From positions 4,930 through 63,848 of the forward strand of contig DJRP01000023.1 of NCBI GenBank assembly GCA_002437815.1: a stretch of DNA of 58,919 nucleotides, read 5' to 3'. The position numbers and the translations under genes were made by a program. The notes below the pieces were generated by a model. That model worked only from the letters and a program-made list of their open reading frames with translations, searched no databases and was not told the DNA's origin. Positions 25,149-33,604 of this stretch are shown here, one piece after another (the first letter of the stretch is position 1; each line of letters begins with the position of its first letter). This stretch comes from Collinsella sp. UBA6357. Its GTDB lineage: Bacteria > Actinomycetota > Coriobacteriia > Coriobacteriales > Coriobacteriaceae.

Positions 25149-25240
25149 GGTAGGACTCCTTATTGGTCAGGCGCTGGTTACCGATCAGCGCATAAGGCGT
25201 CTTGGTTTCCGACCAAGACAACAAACTTGGCTAGTTTATC
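25149..25240 (-). promoter_or_regulatory. Candidate L31 leader RNA
   Basis: Two hairpins lie in the rpmE 5' region: GTCTTGGT-N5-ACCAAGAC (25219-25199) and GCGCTG-N9-CAGCGC (25191-25171). Ribosomal-protein leaders upstream of L31 genes, including one named for Coriobacteria, are known as predicted autoregulatory RNAs. Membership here is inferred from position and the two stems, not from a model search. Confidence 0.45.
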
Positions 25241-25410
25241 ACGCGATAGGTTCTCCCACAAAAGTCACACGCAAGCAGTCTCCCAACATGTTGCGGGCAT
25301 GTAACGCCGCAGGCAGTTCCCCCTTTTTGGCACCTACGGGCTACAATGTTGAACACTGTACCCGAGCGAAGCGTCACCTGCGCTCCCGCTCCCATACGAA
25401 AGGGTTTCCC

Positions 25411-25698
25411 ATGGCTGAAGTCTCGTCCTCCCGCATCGTCATCACGGTCCTTGGCAAGAACCGCCCCGGTATCGTCGCCGGCGTCACCCGCGTGCTCGGC
25501 GAGGCCAACGTCGACATCCGTGATATCACCCAGTCCATCATCGAGGACATCTTTACCATGACCATGCTTGCCGACACCTCCGAGTCCAAACTCGATTTCT
25601 CCGAGCTGCAGAAGGCCCTCTCCGAGGCCGGCGAGCTCTCGGGCGTCAACGTCTCCATCCAGCGCGAGGACGTCTTTAACTTTATGTATCGTCTCTAG
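25411..25698 (+). CDS. ACT-domain protein (UPF0237 family)
   Basis: A 95-residue protein made of one ACT domain with a short C-terminal extension. It begins MAEVSSSRIVITVLGKNRPGIVAGV and carries DIRDITQSIIEDIFTMTMLAD, typical of UPF0237/GcvR-like sensors that bind amino acids. The usual partner, a UPF0210 (DUF711) gene, is not next to it; citrate synthase follows 62 bases later in the same direction. The ligand is unknown. Confidence 0.88.
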   Translation: MAEVSSSRIVITVLGKNRPGIVAGVTRVLGEANVDIRDITQSIIEDIFTMTMLADTSESKLDFSELQKALSEAGELSGVNVSIQREDVFNFMYRL

Positions 25699-25760
25699 GA
25701 TGCGTGGGCGTCATCGCCTGAGTGCAGCGCACCCCGCGCGCCTTCGCAGATAGGAGCATC

Positions 25761-27179
25761 ATGACCTACGATGCCAAGAAGATCTATTACCGCTTCGACG
25801 ACCATCTGAGCCGCCTGGTCCTCGACTACGATGCGAGCCGACAGCTCGACAGCGACTCCGAGCAGCTCTACCACGGCATGCCGACCGAGCCCTATGACGA
25901 GTCGCTGTTCCAGGAGCATAACGTCAAGCGCGGCCTGCGCAACGCCGACGGTTCGGGCGTGGTGGCCGGCCTCACGCGCATCTCCAACGTGCACGGCTAC
26001 AACAAGGTCGACGGCAAGGTCGTGCCCGATCGAGGCCGCCTGAGCCTGCGTGGCTACGACATCGCCGACCTGGTGAACAGCGCCCAGGCCGAAGGCCGCT
26101 TTGGCTACGAAGAGGTCGCCTACCTGCTCATCACCGGGCATCTTCCCAACAAAGATGAGCTCGATGGATTCTGCGAGCGCCTGGGCGCCTTCCGCCATCT
26201 GTCGGGCGAATACGTGCTCGAGTTCCCCATGACCACCGTATCGTCGAGCATCATGAACGTGCTGCAGCGCGCTGTCCTGCTGCTCTATGCCTTCGACGCC
26301 GATCCCGATTCCATCACCCCCGAGCACGAAATCGACGTCGCGATATCGATGCTCGCCCGTCTGCCCCGCATCGCCGCCTTCGCCCACACGGCACAGGCCG
26401 CCAAGCGCAACGGCTCCGAGACCCATGTGCCGCATCCCGAGCCCGGTCTTTCCACGGCCGAGACCATCCTGCAAGTTCTGCGCGGCGGCATGGACTTCAC
26501 CCATGACGAGGCGATGCTGCTCGACGTCATGCTCATGCTCCACGCCGAGCATGGCGGCGGCAACAACTCCACCTTCGCCTGCCGTGTGCTCTCTTCGTCG
26601 GCAACGGACCCCTATTCCGCCTACGCCGCGGCCATCGGCTCGCTCAAGGGACCGCGCCACGGCGGGGCCAACGCCAAGGTCGTCAAGATGCACGAGGATA
26701 TCCGCGCCCATGTCGAGGACTGGGAGAACGAGGACGAACTCGCCGCCTACCTCTCGCTTATCCTCGACAAGCGGGCCTTCGACCGCACGGGGCTCATCTA
26801 CGGCATGGGACATGCCGTCTACACGCTCTCGGACCCGCGTGCCGAGCTCTGCCGTCACTACGCGCGCACGCTCGCCGAGCAAAAGGGTCTCGGCGACGAG
26901 TTCGCCCTCATCGAGCGCATCGAGCACCTGGCGCCGCAGGTCATGCGCGACCACGGCATGACCAAGCCAATCTGCGCGAACATCGACCTGTACACCGGCT
27001 TTATCTACAAGATGCTCGGCGTGCCCGAGACGCTCTTCACGCCGCTGTTCGCCGTGGCGCGCATGGCCGGCTGGTCGGCCCACCGCATGGAAGAGCTCTT
27101 CTGCGCGCACCGTATCATCCGCCCGGCCTACAACCCCGTCATGCCCACCAACACCTACGTTCCGCTCTCGGAACGCTAG
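25761..27179 (+). CDS. Citrate synthase (citrate/2-methylcitrate type)
   Basis: A 472-residue citrate synthase-fold enzyme that condenses acetyl-CoA with oxaloacetate. The catalytic signature residues are visible in LHAEHGGGNNSTF (His), GPRHGGANAKV and IYGMGHAVYTLSDPRA, and in the C-terminal ANIDLYTGFIYKMLGVP (Asp). It is longer at the N-terminus than the E. coli enzyme. The ATG at 25761 follows TAGGAG. No other TCA gene is nearby, so it may serve glutamate synthesis in an incomplete cycle. Citrate versus methylcitrate preference cannot be set. Confidence 0.9.
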   Translation: MTYDAKKIYYRFDDHLSRLVLDYDASRQLDSDSEQLYHGMPTEPYDESLFQEHNVKRGLRNADGSGVVAGLTRISNVHGYNKVDGKVVPDRGRLSLRGYDIADLVNSAQAEGRFGYEEVAYLLITGHLPNKDELDGFCERLGAFRHLSGEYVLEFPMTTVSSSIMNVLQRAVLLLYAFDADPDSITPEHEIDVAISMLARLPRIAAFAHTAQAAKRNGSETHVPHPEPGLSTAETILQVLRGGMDFTHDEAMLLDVMLMLHAEHGGGNNSTFACRVLSSSATDPYSAYAAAIGSLKGPRHGGANAKVVKMHEDIRAHVEDWENEDELAAYLSLILDKRAFDRTGLIYGMGHAVYTLSDPRAELCRHYARTLAEQKGLGDEFALIERIEHLAPQVMRDHGMTKPICANIDLYTGFIYKMLGVPETLFTPLFAVARMAGWSAHRMEELFCAHRIIRPAYNPVMPTNTYVPLSER

Positions 27180-27184
27180 CAACC

Positions 27185-27222
27185 TGATCCCAAAGTGCCA
27201 GGGGCTTTGGGATCATTTTTTT
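27185..27222 (+). terminator. Terminator of citrate synthase; dispersed 19-nt repeat, copy 2
   Basis: GATCCCAAAG-TGCCAGGGG-CTTTGGGATC followed by ATTTTTTT forms a 10-bp stem six bases after the stop. Its left arm plus loop is the 19-nt sequence also found at 14980-15000 and 30196-30216, where the right arm is lost or altered. Confidence 0.85.
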
Positions 27223-27239
27223 CATCGATGGCAGAAAGG

Positions 27240-28094
27240 ATGCACGTGATCGTTTTTTCCGATATGGATGGCACGCTGCTTACAAGCGACAAGCTTATGA
27301 GCGATGGCACATGGGCCATGCTCGATGAGCTCGCGCGGCGCGATATCGAGTTCGTCCCCTGTACGGGACGTCCGCTATCGGGCATCTTCGAGCCGATCCT
27401 GGAACATCCGGCCGTGCACTTCGCCGTCTGTGCCAACGGCGCGAGCGTCTGGCAGCTCGACGAGACCGACCCGACCGACGCCACGCGAGCCACACGCATC
27501 CTCAGCCGCCCGCTCGACCGTGCCCGCGCCCATCGCATCCACGCCATCGCAAAGAACCACGATGTGACGTTTGACATCTTCGCCGACGGCAAGTGTTATC
27601 TGCCTCGCTCGCTCTACGCTCGCCTGGACGAGTTCTGCGGCGGCAACATCCACATTGCCGATTCGCTCCGTCGTACCCGCACGCCTATCGACCGCGATAT
27701 CGACGATGAGATCGATACGGTCGACACGCTTGAACGCATCGCCATGTACTGGCACGATCCCGCCGACCGCGATGCAATCGTCACCGCACTCCATGAGCTC
27801 GATGGCATCGAAGTCACGCGCTCCTATGCCATGAACATCGAGGTCATGGGCGCCGGCGCCACCAAGGGTACGGCGCTCACTTGGCTCTGCGAGCACGTGG
27901 GCGAGGATGTCGCCGACGCTTGGGCTTTCGGCGACAACATCAACGACATCCCCATGCTCGAAGCCGCGGGCCACGGCTGGGCGATGTTGAACGCCGAACC
28001 CGAGGACCGTGCCGCAGCTGACGCCGTAACCGCATTCGACAACGACCACGACGGCGTCGCGCGCACCGTGATGGAAGCCCTCGACATCGCCTAA
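27240..28094 (+). CDS. HAD-superfamily hydrolase (Cof-type)
   Basis: A 284-residue HAD phosphatase of the Cof/YbiV class, acting on sugar or nucleotide phosphates or FMN. The nucleophile motif FSDMDGTLLTSD is near residue 7, a threonine motif lies in CTGRPLSG, a large C2-type cap follows, and the final motif is AFGDNINDIPMLEAAG. The start is uncertain: ATG at 27240 touches AAAGG, while a GTG at 27246 would be better spaced. A terminator lies directly upstream, so it should have its own promoter, which I cannot identify. Confidence 0.88.
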   Translation: MHVIVFSDMDGTLLTSDKLMSDGTWAMLDELARRDIEFVPCTGRPLSGIFEPILEHPAVHFAVCANGASVWQLDETDPTDATRATRILSRPLDRARAHRIHAIAKNHDVTFDIFADGKCYLPRSLYARLDEFCGGNIHIADSLRRTRTPIDRDIDDEIDTVDTLERIAMYWHDPADRDAIVTALHELDGIEVTRSYAMNIEVMGAGATKGTALTWLCEHVGEDVADAWAFGDNINDIPMLEAAGHGWAMLNAEPEDRAAADAVTAFDNDHDGVARTVMEALDIA

Positions 28095-28110
28095 CCCGAA
28101 ATTCTTTCCC

Positions 28111-28236
28111 CGTTGAAGTTCGACTTTCCAACAAAACGCCTGCCGCGCACGATACGCGACAGGCGTTTTACCTGCAGATTTGATTGTCAGCACCCGCTCG
28201 GTGGCAGTTTTTGCGTTGGAAAGTCGAACTTCAACG
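28111..28236. repeat. Nested inverted-repeat element, 22-bp perfect arms around a bidirectional terminator
   Basis: CGTTGAAGTTCGACTTTCC (start of the left arm, 28111-28132) is mirrored exactly at 28215-28236. Inside, AAAACGCCTG (28133-28142) pairs with CAGGCGTTTT (28160-28169), a terminator usable in both directions. It fills the gap between the convergent HAD and adenine deaminase genes. The layout matches the elements at 10724 and 17331, though the sequences differ. Confidence 0.85.
28195..28212. repeat. 18-nt repeat, copy 2 (see 1909-1926)
   Basis: CGCTCGGTGGCAGTTTTT, inside the nested element just before its right arm. It differs from the copy at 1909-1926 by one base. Confidence 0.6.
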
Positions 28237-28259
28237 AGAGGGCGACCCGGCTTCTACTT

Positions 28260-30080
28260 CTACTCCGCGTAGCTGAACGTGGTGACGTCGAACATGCCCT
28301 CGGGGCGGATGCGGAGCATCGGGATGACCGGCAACGGCAGGAAGATGATACCCATGATCGGGTCGAGGGGCGGCTCGATACCCATCGTGCGGGCCTCGGC
28401 CATAAAGGCATCGTGTTCCGCCGCCACGTCCTCGGCCGTACCATCACTCATAAGGCCGCCAAGGGCAAGCGGAATGCGGGCCACGACCTCACCGTTTCGC
28501 ACAAGCACGTGACCGCCCTGGCCGACCGCCTCGACGGCGGTCTTCATATCCGCCGGATTATCGCCCACCACGCACACGTTGTGGGAATCATGACCGATCG
28601 TCGAGGCGATAGCGCCACCCGTGATGGTGTAGCCGCGTACCCAGCCGCGGCCGATATGCTTGCCCACCAGACCGCTGCCGGCGGGACCTTCCCCGTCCGC
28701 GCCCGCAGCCTGCAGCGCGACGCCGCGTCCGTGGCGCTCGATCAGCATGATACGGCGCAGGCCCTCAGCTGTCTCAGGACGGGCCATGCCGGTGATCGCC
28801 TTGCCGGGGATGGCATCGATCACGGCCTCGCCCGGCTTGAAATCGTAGCTAAAGACGTCAAGCGAGAGCTCAGGCAGCTTCACGGATGCGCGCAGCTTGT
28901 CGGCAAGGGCCGCGACCTCGGAGGTCTCGGGCGCCACCTCGCCCACGAAGGCGCCATCCTGGGCGACGAGCGCTCCGGCGGCGTATACACGGTGCGGTGC
29001 GGCCGTAAAGCTCAGATCATCGAGGACAAGCAGGTCGGCACGCTTGCCCGGTGCGATGCCGCCACGCAGCTCGTGCGGATCGCGCGAGCCGTGATCGAGC
29101 CCGAAGGCCTCGGCCGTGGAGAGCGACGCCATGGAAATGGCGACGACGGGGTCGATGCCGGCCTCGATGGCGACGCGGCAAGCGTTGTCGATCATGCCGA
29201 GCGAGAGGGCGTCGGAAGGCGCGCGGTCATCGGTGGCAAAGCAGCAGCGACGAGCACGTGCCGGGTTCTCAAGAAGCATCGGCGCGAGGTTCGCGAGGTC
29301 ATGGCTGCAGGTGCCCTCGCGCAGCATCACGTACATGCCGCGTGACAGCTTGTCGAGCGCCTCCTCGGGGATCGTGGACTCGTGATCGGCGATAATGCCG
29401 GCAGCGGCATAGGCGTTGAGGTCGCGGCCCGCGACGAGCGGCGCGTGCCCGTCGCATTGGCCCGAGGCGGTCTGTCCCGCCGCATCGATGCGCGCACAGG
29501 TCTCGGGGTCAGCCGCGAACACACCGGGGAGATTCATCATCTCGCCCATGCCAAAGACATCACCCGGATGCTCGGCAAAAAACGCCTGCATATCAGCAGC
29601 CGAGATCACGGCGCCCGCCTGCTCGTCGGGCAACGCCGGCACGCAGCTCGGCATCATGTACTTGATGGAAATGGGTGCACGCCGGCCGTCCTCGATCATA
29701 AAGCGCAGGCCGTCGAGCCCGGCGACGTTCGCGATCTCATGGCTGTCGGCGATCGCCGTGGTCGTGCCGCGGGTCGCGGCCATACGGGCATACTCGGCCG
29801 GACGGATATTGGAGGACTCGATGTGCAGGTGCCCGTCGATAAAGCCGGGTGCCAGGTAGCGCCCACCGCAATCGACAGTCTCAGCCACCTCGTAGGTGCC
29901 AGCCGCATCATCGCGGCCCTCAAACAGCACGCCCACGATCAGACCGTCCTTGACCGCTACGCTGCCCGGCGCCACGCGCTGGCCGTACACATCGACGATC
30001 TTGGCATTGACAAATAGCGTATCGACCGGAACACGCCCTTCGGCGGCATCGACCACGGACCTCATGACCTCAACGGACAT
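28260..30080 (-). CDS. ade: Adenine deaminase
   Basis: A 606-residue amidohydrolase of the bacterial AdeC type, which converts adenine to hypoxanthine and ammonia. The metal-binding motif GFIDGHLHIESS is near residue 80, and the family's C-terminal domain (GGHVLVRNGEVVARIPL through PEGMFDVTTF) is complete. It provides an entry to the purine breakdown encoded near 48-59 kb. It stands alone between a terminator and a nested repeat. Confidence 0.93.
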   Translation of the reverse strand: MSVEVMRSVVDAAEGRVPVDTLFVNAKIVDVYGQRVAPGSVAVKDGLIVGVLFEGRDDAAGTYEVAETVDCGGRYLAPGFIDGHLHIESSNIRPAEYARMAATRGTTTAIADSHEIANVAGLDGLRFMIEDGRRAPISIKYMMPSCVPALPDEQAGAVISAADMQAFFAEHPGDVFGMGEMMNLPGVFAADPETCARIDAAGQTASGQCDGHAPLVAGRDLNAYAAAGIIADHESTIPEEALDKLSRGMYVMLREGTCSHDLANLAPMLLENPARARRCCFATDDRAPSDALSLGMIDNACRVAIEAGIDPVVAISMASLSTAEAFGLDHGSRDPHELRGGIAPGKRADLLVLDDLSFTAAPHRVYAAGALVAQDGAFVGEVAPETSEVAALADKLRASVKLPELSLDVFSYDFKPGEAVIDAIPGKAITGMARPETAEGLRRIMLIERHGRGVALQAAGADGEGPAGSGLVGKHIGRGWVRGYTITGGAIASTIGHDSHNVCVVGDNPADMKTAVEAVGQGGHVLVRNGEVVARIPLALGGLMSDGTAEDVAAEHDAFMAEARTMGIEPPLDPIMGIIFLPLPVIPMLRIRPEGMFDVTTFSYAE

Positions 30081-30101
30081 ACAGACTCCCTCTCAAGCAA
30101 G

Positions 30102-30145
30102 CGAAAACGAAAACGCCGCGGAGCGGACAAACCTTCACCGCGGCG
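30102..30145 (-). terminator. Terminator after tyrS or ade leader hairpin
   Basis: Leftward CGCCGCGG (30145-30138) pairs with CCGCGGCG (30121-30114), followed by TTTTCGTTTTCG. It lies between the tyrS stop and the ade start, so it ends tyrS transcription or acts as an attenuator of ade. Confidence 0.75.
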
Positions 30146-30195
30146 CACAACATATTTGATTATGCTCTCTCCCAAGGCCAGCAGTGGTCCAAAAC

Positions 30196-30216
30196 CCCCT
30201 GGCACTTTGGGATCAA
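30196..30216. repeat. Dispersed 19-nt repeat, copy 3
   Basis: Leftward TTGATCCCAAAGTGCCAGGGG starts directly at the tyrS stop codon. Its core is identical to the copies near 14990 and 27195. The following bases, GTTTTGGACC, can pair only imperfectly with GATCCCAAA. Confidence 0.7.
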
Positions 30217-31428
30217 TTAGACCAGCTTGAAGCCTTTGCGCTTGCCGACGGAGAGCGTGTCGCCCAGCTTGAGCGCGTCGGCGTCGATGTTGTAGCTCTT
30301 GGGTGCCACGGCCTGGCCGTTGATCTTGACGCCACCACCGTCGATGTCGCGGCGGGCCTGGCCGGTGCTGGCGGAAAGGCCGAGGTCCTTGAGCAGCCCC
30401 GCGAGGTAGATCTTGCCCTCGTCGTTGAGTGCGAGCTCGACGTGCTTCTCGGGGAACTCCGCGACCTCGCCCTTCTTGTAGACGCGGTCGAACTCGGCCT
30501 GGGCCTCCTCGCCCGCGCCCGCACCGTGATAGGTGTCGCACAGGTCGCGGCCCAGGGCGCGCTTGAGCTCGTAAGGATCGGCGGAGCCGTCGGCCAGCGC
30601 GGCGTCGATCTTGTCGACCTCGGCCGGGGTGAGCGAGCTCGCCAGACGATAGTACTTGCCGATCATCTCGTCGGGGATCGACATCGTCTTGCCGAACATG
30701 TCCTTGGGCTCGTCGGTGAGACCGATGTAGTTGCCGTAGGACTTGGACATCTTGCGCACGCCGTCGGTGCCCTCAAGCAGCGGCATGGTGAGCGCGATCT
30801 GCGGCTCCATGCCCATCTTCTCCATGAGCTCGCGGCCGGCGAGCAGGTTGAAGAGCTGGTCGGTGCCGCCCATCTCGACGTCGGCCTTGACCATGACGGA
30901 GTCATAGGCCTGCATCACGGGATACAGGAACTCGTGCAGGGCGATCGGCGTCTGCGACTGGTAGCGCTTGGTGAAGTCGTCGCGCTCGAGGATGCGGGCG
31001 ACGGTGAACTTGGAACAGATGGTAAGGAGCTTGGCAAGATCCATGGAGAGGATCCAGTCGCCGTTGTGCACGACGGTGGTCTTCTCGGGGTCGAGGATCT
31101 TCATGGCCTGGGAGACGTAGGTCTCGGCGTTGGCCTCGATCTGCTCCTGCGAGAGCTGCGGGCGCGTGGAGTTCTTGCCCGACGGGTCACCGATAAAGGC
31201 CGTGCCGTTACCGATAATGAGCGTCACCTTGTGGCCCAGATCCTGGAACTGGCGCATCTTGCGCAGCGGCACGGCATGGCCGAGGTGCAAGTCGGGGCTC
31301 GTGGGATCCACGCCCAGCTTGATGTTGAGGGGCTCACCCTTCTCAAGCTTTTTGCGAAGGTCGGCTTCGGGAACGATCTGGGCCGCGCCCGAGGTGATGA
31401 TACGCATCTGCTCGTCAACAGGCAGCAT
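30217..31428 (-). CDS. tyrS: Tyrosyl-tRNA synthetase
   Basis: A 403-residue class I synthetase that charges tRNA-Tyr. It shows HLGH (HIGH motif, near residue 47), KMSKS (near 226) and a C-terminal S4-like RNA-binding domain (TGQARRDIDGGGVKINGQAV). The ATG at 31428 has AGGAGG four bases upstream; the open frame continues upstream without a ribosome-binding site. No T-box leader was found in the 97 bases upstream. Confidence 0.95.
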   Translation of the reverse strand: MLPVDEQMRIITSGAAQIVPEADLRKKLEKGEPLNIKLGVDPTSPDLHLGHAVPLRKMRQFQDLGHKVTLIIGNGTAFIGDPSGKNSTRPQLSQEQIEANAETYVSQAMKILDPEKTTVVHNGDWILSMDLAKLLTICSKFTVARILERDDFTKRYQSQTPIALHEFLYPVMQAYDSVMVKADVEMGGTDQLFNLLAGRELMEKMGMEPQIALTMPLLEGTDGVRKMSKSYGNYIGLTDEPKDMFGKTMSIPDEMIGKYYRLASSLTPAEVDKIDAALADGSADPYELKRALGRDLCDTYHGAGAGEEAQAEFDRVYKKGEVAEFPEKHVELALNDEGKIYLAGLLKDLGLSASTGQARRDIDGGGVKINGQAVAPKSYNIDADALKLGDTLSVGKRKGFKLV

Positions 31429-31525
31429 GTATCCTCCTTTTTGTTTAGCACCCTCGCCCAAGCCGGGCGGTGCTCGAAGTCCATAAACTCCCCTATGATA
31501 GCCAAATCGCGCACGCCCTCGCGGC

Positions 31526-33433
31526 TTATGCCGAGAAAATCCTCGTCCTTCCCCACTCATCGACATGCACGGGCAGCATGGTGCCGTCCCGCTCCACCAG
31601 ATAGCGCTCCTGTGCTCGACGAGAGCAACTCGTGCAGGTACCGTCGCACGGTCCCTCCGCCGTCAACAGGCAGTGCTCGCTGATCATAAGCTCAGGGCGC
31701 TTCGCATCAATCGGTCCGCACACGTCAGGCTCCTCGAACAACGCGCCCACGCGCTCGCGCGACGCAGGATCGCAAACAAGTTCGGCAGGCAGATGGATGC
31801 GGCGCGTGCCCAGCCCCCGCAGCCAAGATGCCGTCATGCGATTGGCGCAAAATATCGGGGCCGCCACGTCAAATGGCACGCCCGCCTCGCGAGCAAGCGC
31901 CACCTGCCCCAGGTTACGACAGACCACGGGGACACCGTCTCGAACGAGCTCGCGCACGCGCGGCTCGTCTTGAGTCCGGCACACCTCGTCTAACACCAAG
32001 GGCGCCTCGGCACCGTCGCCATCGGACATCGACGGCTCGCGCGACACGTGCGATGCACCGGCGCCATCCAGGCCACAAGGGGCGCCGTCCCGATCGGGGT
32101 CCGCCAGGGCACGCCCACCACCGAGCGACAACTCGGGCAAGCTCACAGAAGCGGCTTCGACATGCATGTGCTCGAGGGCGGCGGCGGTATCGGCGAGCAC
32201 GCCGGCGCTGCGAATCAAATAGACTGCACAGCCCCGGTCCACCTTCCGTTTGCACCGCACACGAATCTGCTCCCCCGACGCCGCATCGACCGGACAGCGC
32301 ACCTGGGGCCAGCGCTTGGGAACGTCGGGCAGGGCATCCGCGCCGGGATAGAACCTGATCTCGAGCATATCGCCCGCGGCAACCGAGGCCTCGAGTTCAA
32401 CGGTGACCTCCTCGCGTGCAACCGCGGTCAGCCGCCCCACACGAACGCCCTGGTTGATCGACCGCTCGAAGCTCATAAGCTCTATACCGGATCGTCCCCG
32501 CAGGTAGGCATCGGTAAAACCGCGGTTGAACGATCGTCCCAGATCGCGCACGATAGGCGCAACGGACCCCGCATCCCACGCGCCGGCAGCAAGCATGTCG
32601 AGCGCCCGACGCCAGCAGCGCACCACGTTGAACACGTAGTCGGGATTCTTCATGCGTCCCTCGATCTTGAGGGACGCGACGCCGGCCGCCACAAGCTCAG
32701 GCAGATGCTCAATGCCCAGATAGTCTCGGGGGCACAGAAGCTTATCGCCCGCCGCGCCCACGACGCTCGACCCTTGTCCGTCCACCAAGTCATAGGAAAG
32801 GCGGCAGGGCTGCGTGCAGTCACCGCGCATGGCGGAGCGCCCGCGCCGCAGGGCAGAAAACGAGCACGCGCCCGAGTACCCTATGCAGATGGCCCCGTGG
32901 CAAAAGACCTCGATGGGCACGCCCGATGCGCAGAGATCGGCGATCTCGGCGATGGTAAGCTCGCGCGCCGTGGTCACACGATCGACGCCAAGGGTATCGG
33001 CGACCAGCTCGACCGCGCCGCGGGAGTGTACACCCGCCTGGGTCGAGAGATGGATCTCGACGCCCGGCAGTGCATCACGCAGGGCGCACACCAATCCGGC
33101 ATCGGCGACGATCAGGGCATCCGCCCCCAGATCGAGGGCGCGGGCACCCAGCTCCACGGCATCCGCCATCTCGTCATCGAAAACAAAGACGTTGAGCGTC
33201 ACATAGACGCGCGCGCCGTGTGCGTGGGCCACCGCACAGCCACGAGCGAACTCCTCGTCCGTGAATCCATGCGCGCTCACGCGGGCGTTGAAGGAATTGA
33301 GGCCCGCGTACACCGCATCGGCCCCGGCGGCAACGGCCGCGAGCATCGCGTCGAGCCCGCCGGCGGGCGCCAGCAGCTCCGGCAACGACCCCATGCCGCC
33401 CTCACGCCCGGCACGTGCCGACCCCGTGCTCAT
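31526..33433 (-). CDS. Peptidase U32 family protein
   Basis: A 635-residue U32-family protein. The N-terminal TIM barrel begins PELLAPAGGLDAMLAAVAAGADAVYAG and holds the family signature EVFCHGAICIGYSGACSFS. A DUF3656-like middle and a C-terminal part with cysteine pairs (CDGTCTSCSRR) follow. Members include tRNA/rRNA hydroxylation factors (TrhP, RlhA) and proposed collagenases; the C-terminal cysteines suggest an Fe-S site, fitting the RNA-modifying type. The ATG at 33433 follows AGGGTGG. Confidence 0.85.
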   Translation of the reverse strand: MSTGSARAGREGGMGSLPELLAPAGGLDAMLAAVAAGADAVYAGLNSFNARVSAHGFTDEEFARGCAVAHAHGARVYVTLNVFVFDDEMADAVELGARALDLGADALIVADAGLVCALRDALPGVEIHLSTQAGVHSRGAVELVADTLGVDRVTTARELTIAEIADLCASGVPIEVFCHGAICIGYSGACSFSALRRGRSAMRGDCTQPCRLSYDLVDGQGSSVVGAAGDKLLCPRDYLGIEHLPELVAAGVASLKIEGRMKNPDYVFNVVRCWRRALDMLAAGAWDAGSVAPIVRDLGRSFNRGFTDAYLRGRSGIELMSFERSINQGVRVGRLTAVAREEVTVELEASVAAGDMLEIRFYPGADALPDVPKRWPQVRCPVDAASGEQIRVRCKRKVDRGCAVYLIRSAGVLADTAAALEHMHVEAASVSLPELSLGGGRALADPDRDGAPCGLDGAGASHVSREPSMSDGDGAEAPLVLDEVCRTQDEPRVRELVRDGVPVVCRNLGQVALAREAGVPFDVAAPIFCANRMTASWLRGLGTRRIHLPAELVCDPASRERVGALFEEPDVCGPIDAKRPELMISEHCLLTAEGPCDGTCTSCSRRAQERYLVERDGTMLPVHVDEWGRTRIFSA

Positions 33434-33604
33434 GTCCACCCTAACCACCCCAAAAGGTATGCAATCGCTCTGGAAATTACCGCTCTTCAGCATACATGAG
33501 CGGCTCTGGAACACGCATGGTTTATCGTGTAATAACTTATGTCCATCCGTTGCGGACGGCAGCCTTCACGGTGGCGGTCCGCTACGACATATTTGGAGGT
33601 CAAT

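Noticed and set aside
30081..30216. Purine riboswitch ahead of adenine deaminase
   Set aside because: The hairpin present has a terminator form and none of the conserved purine-riboswitch loop sequences can be read.
31429..31525. T-box leader ahead of tyrS
   Set aside because: The gap is only 97 bases and lacks the conserved T-box sequence.
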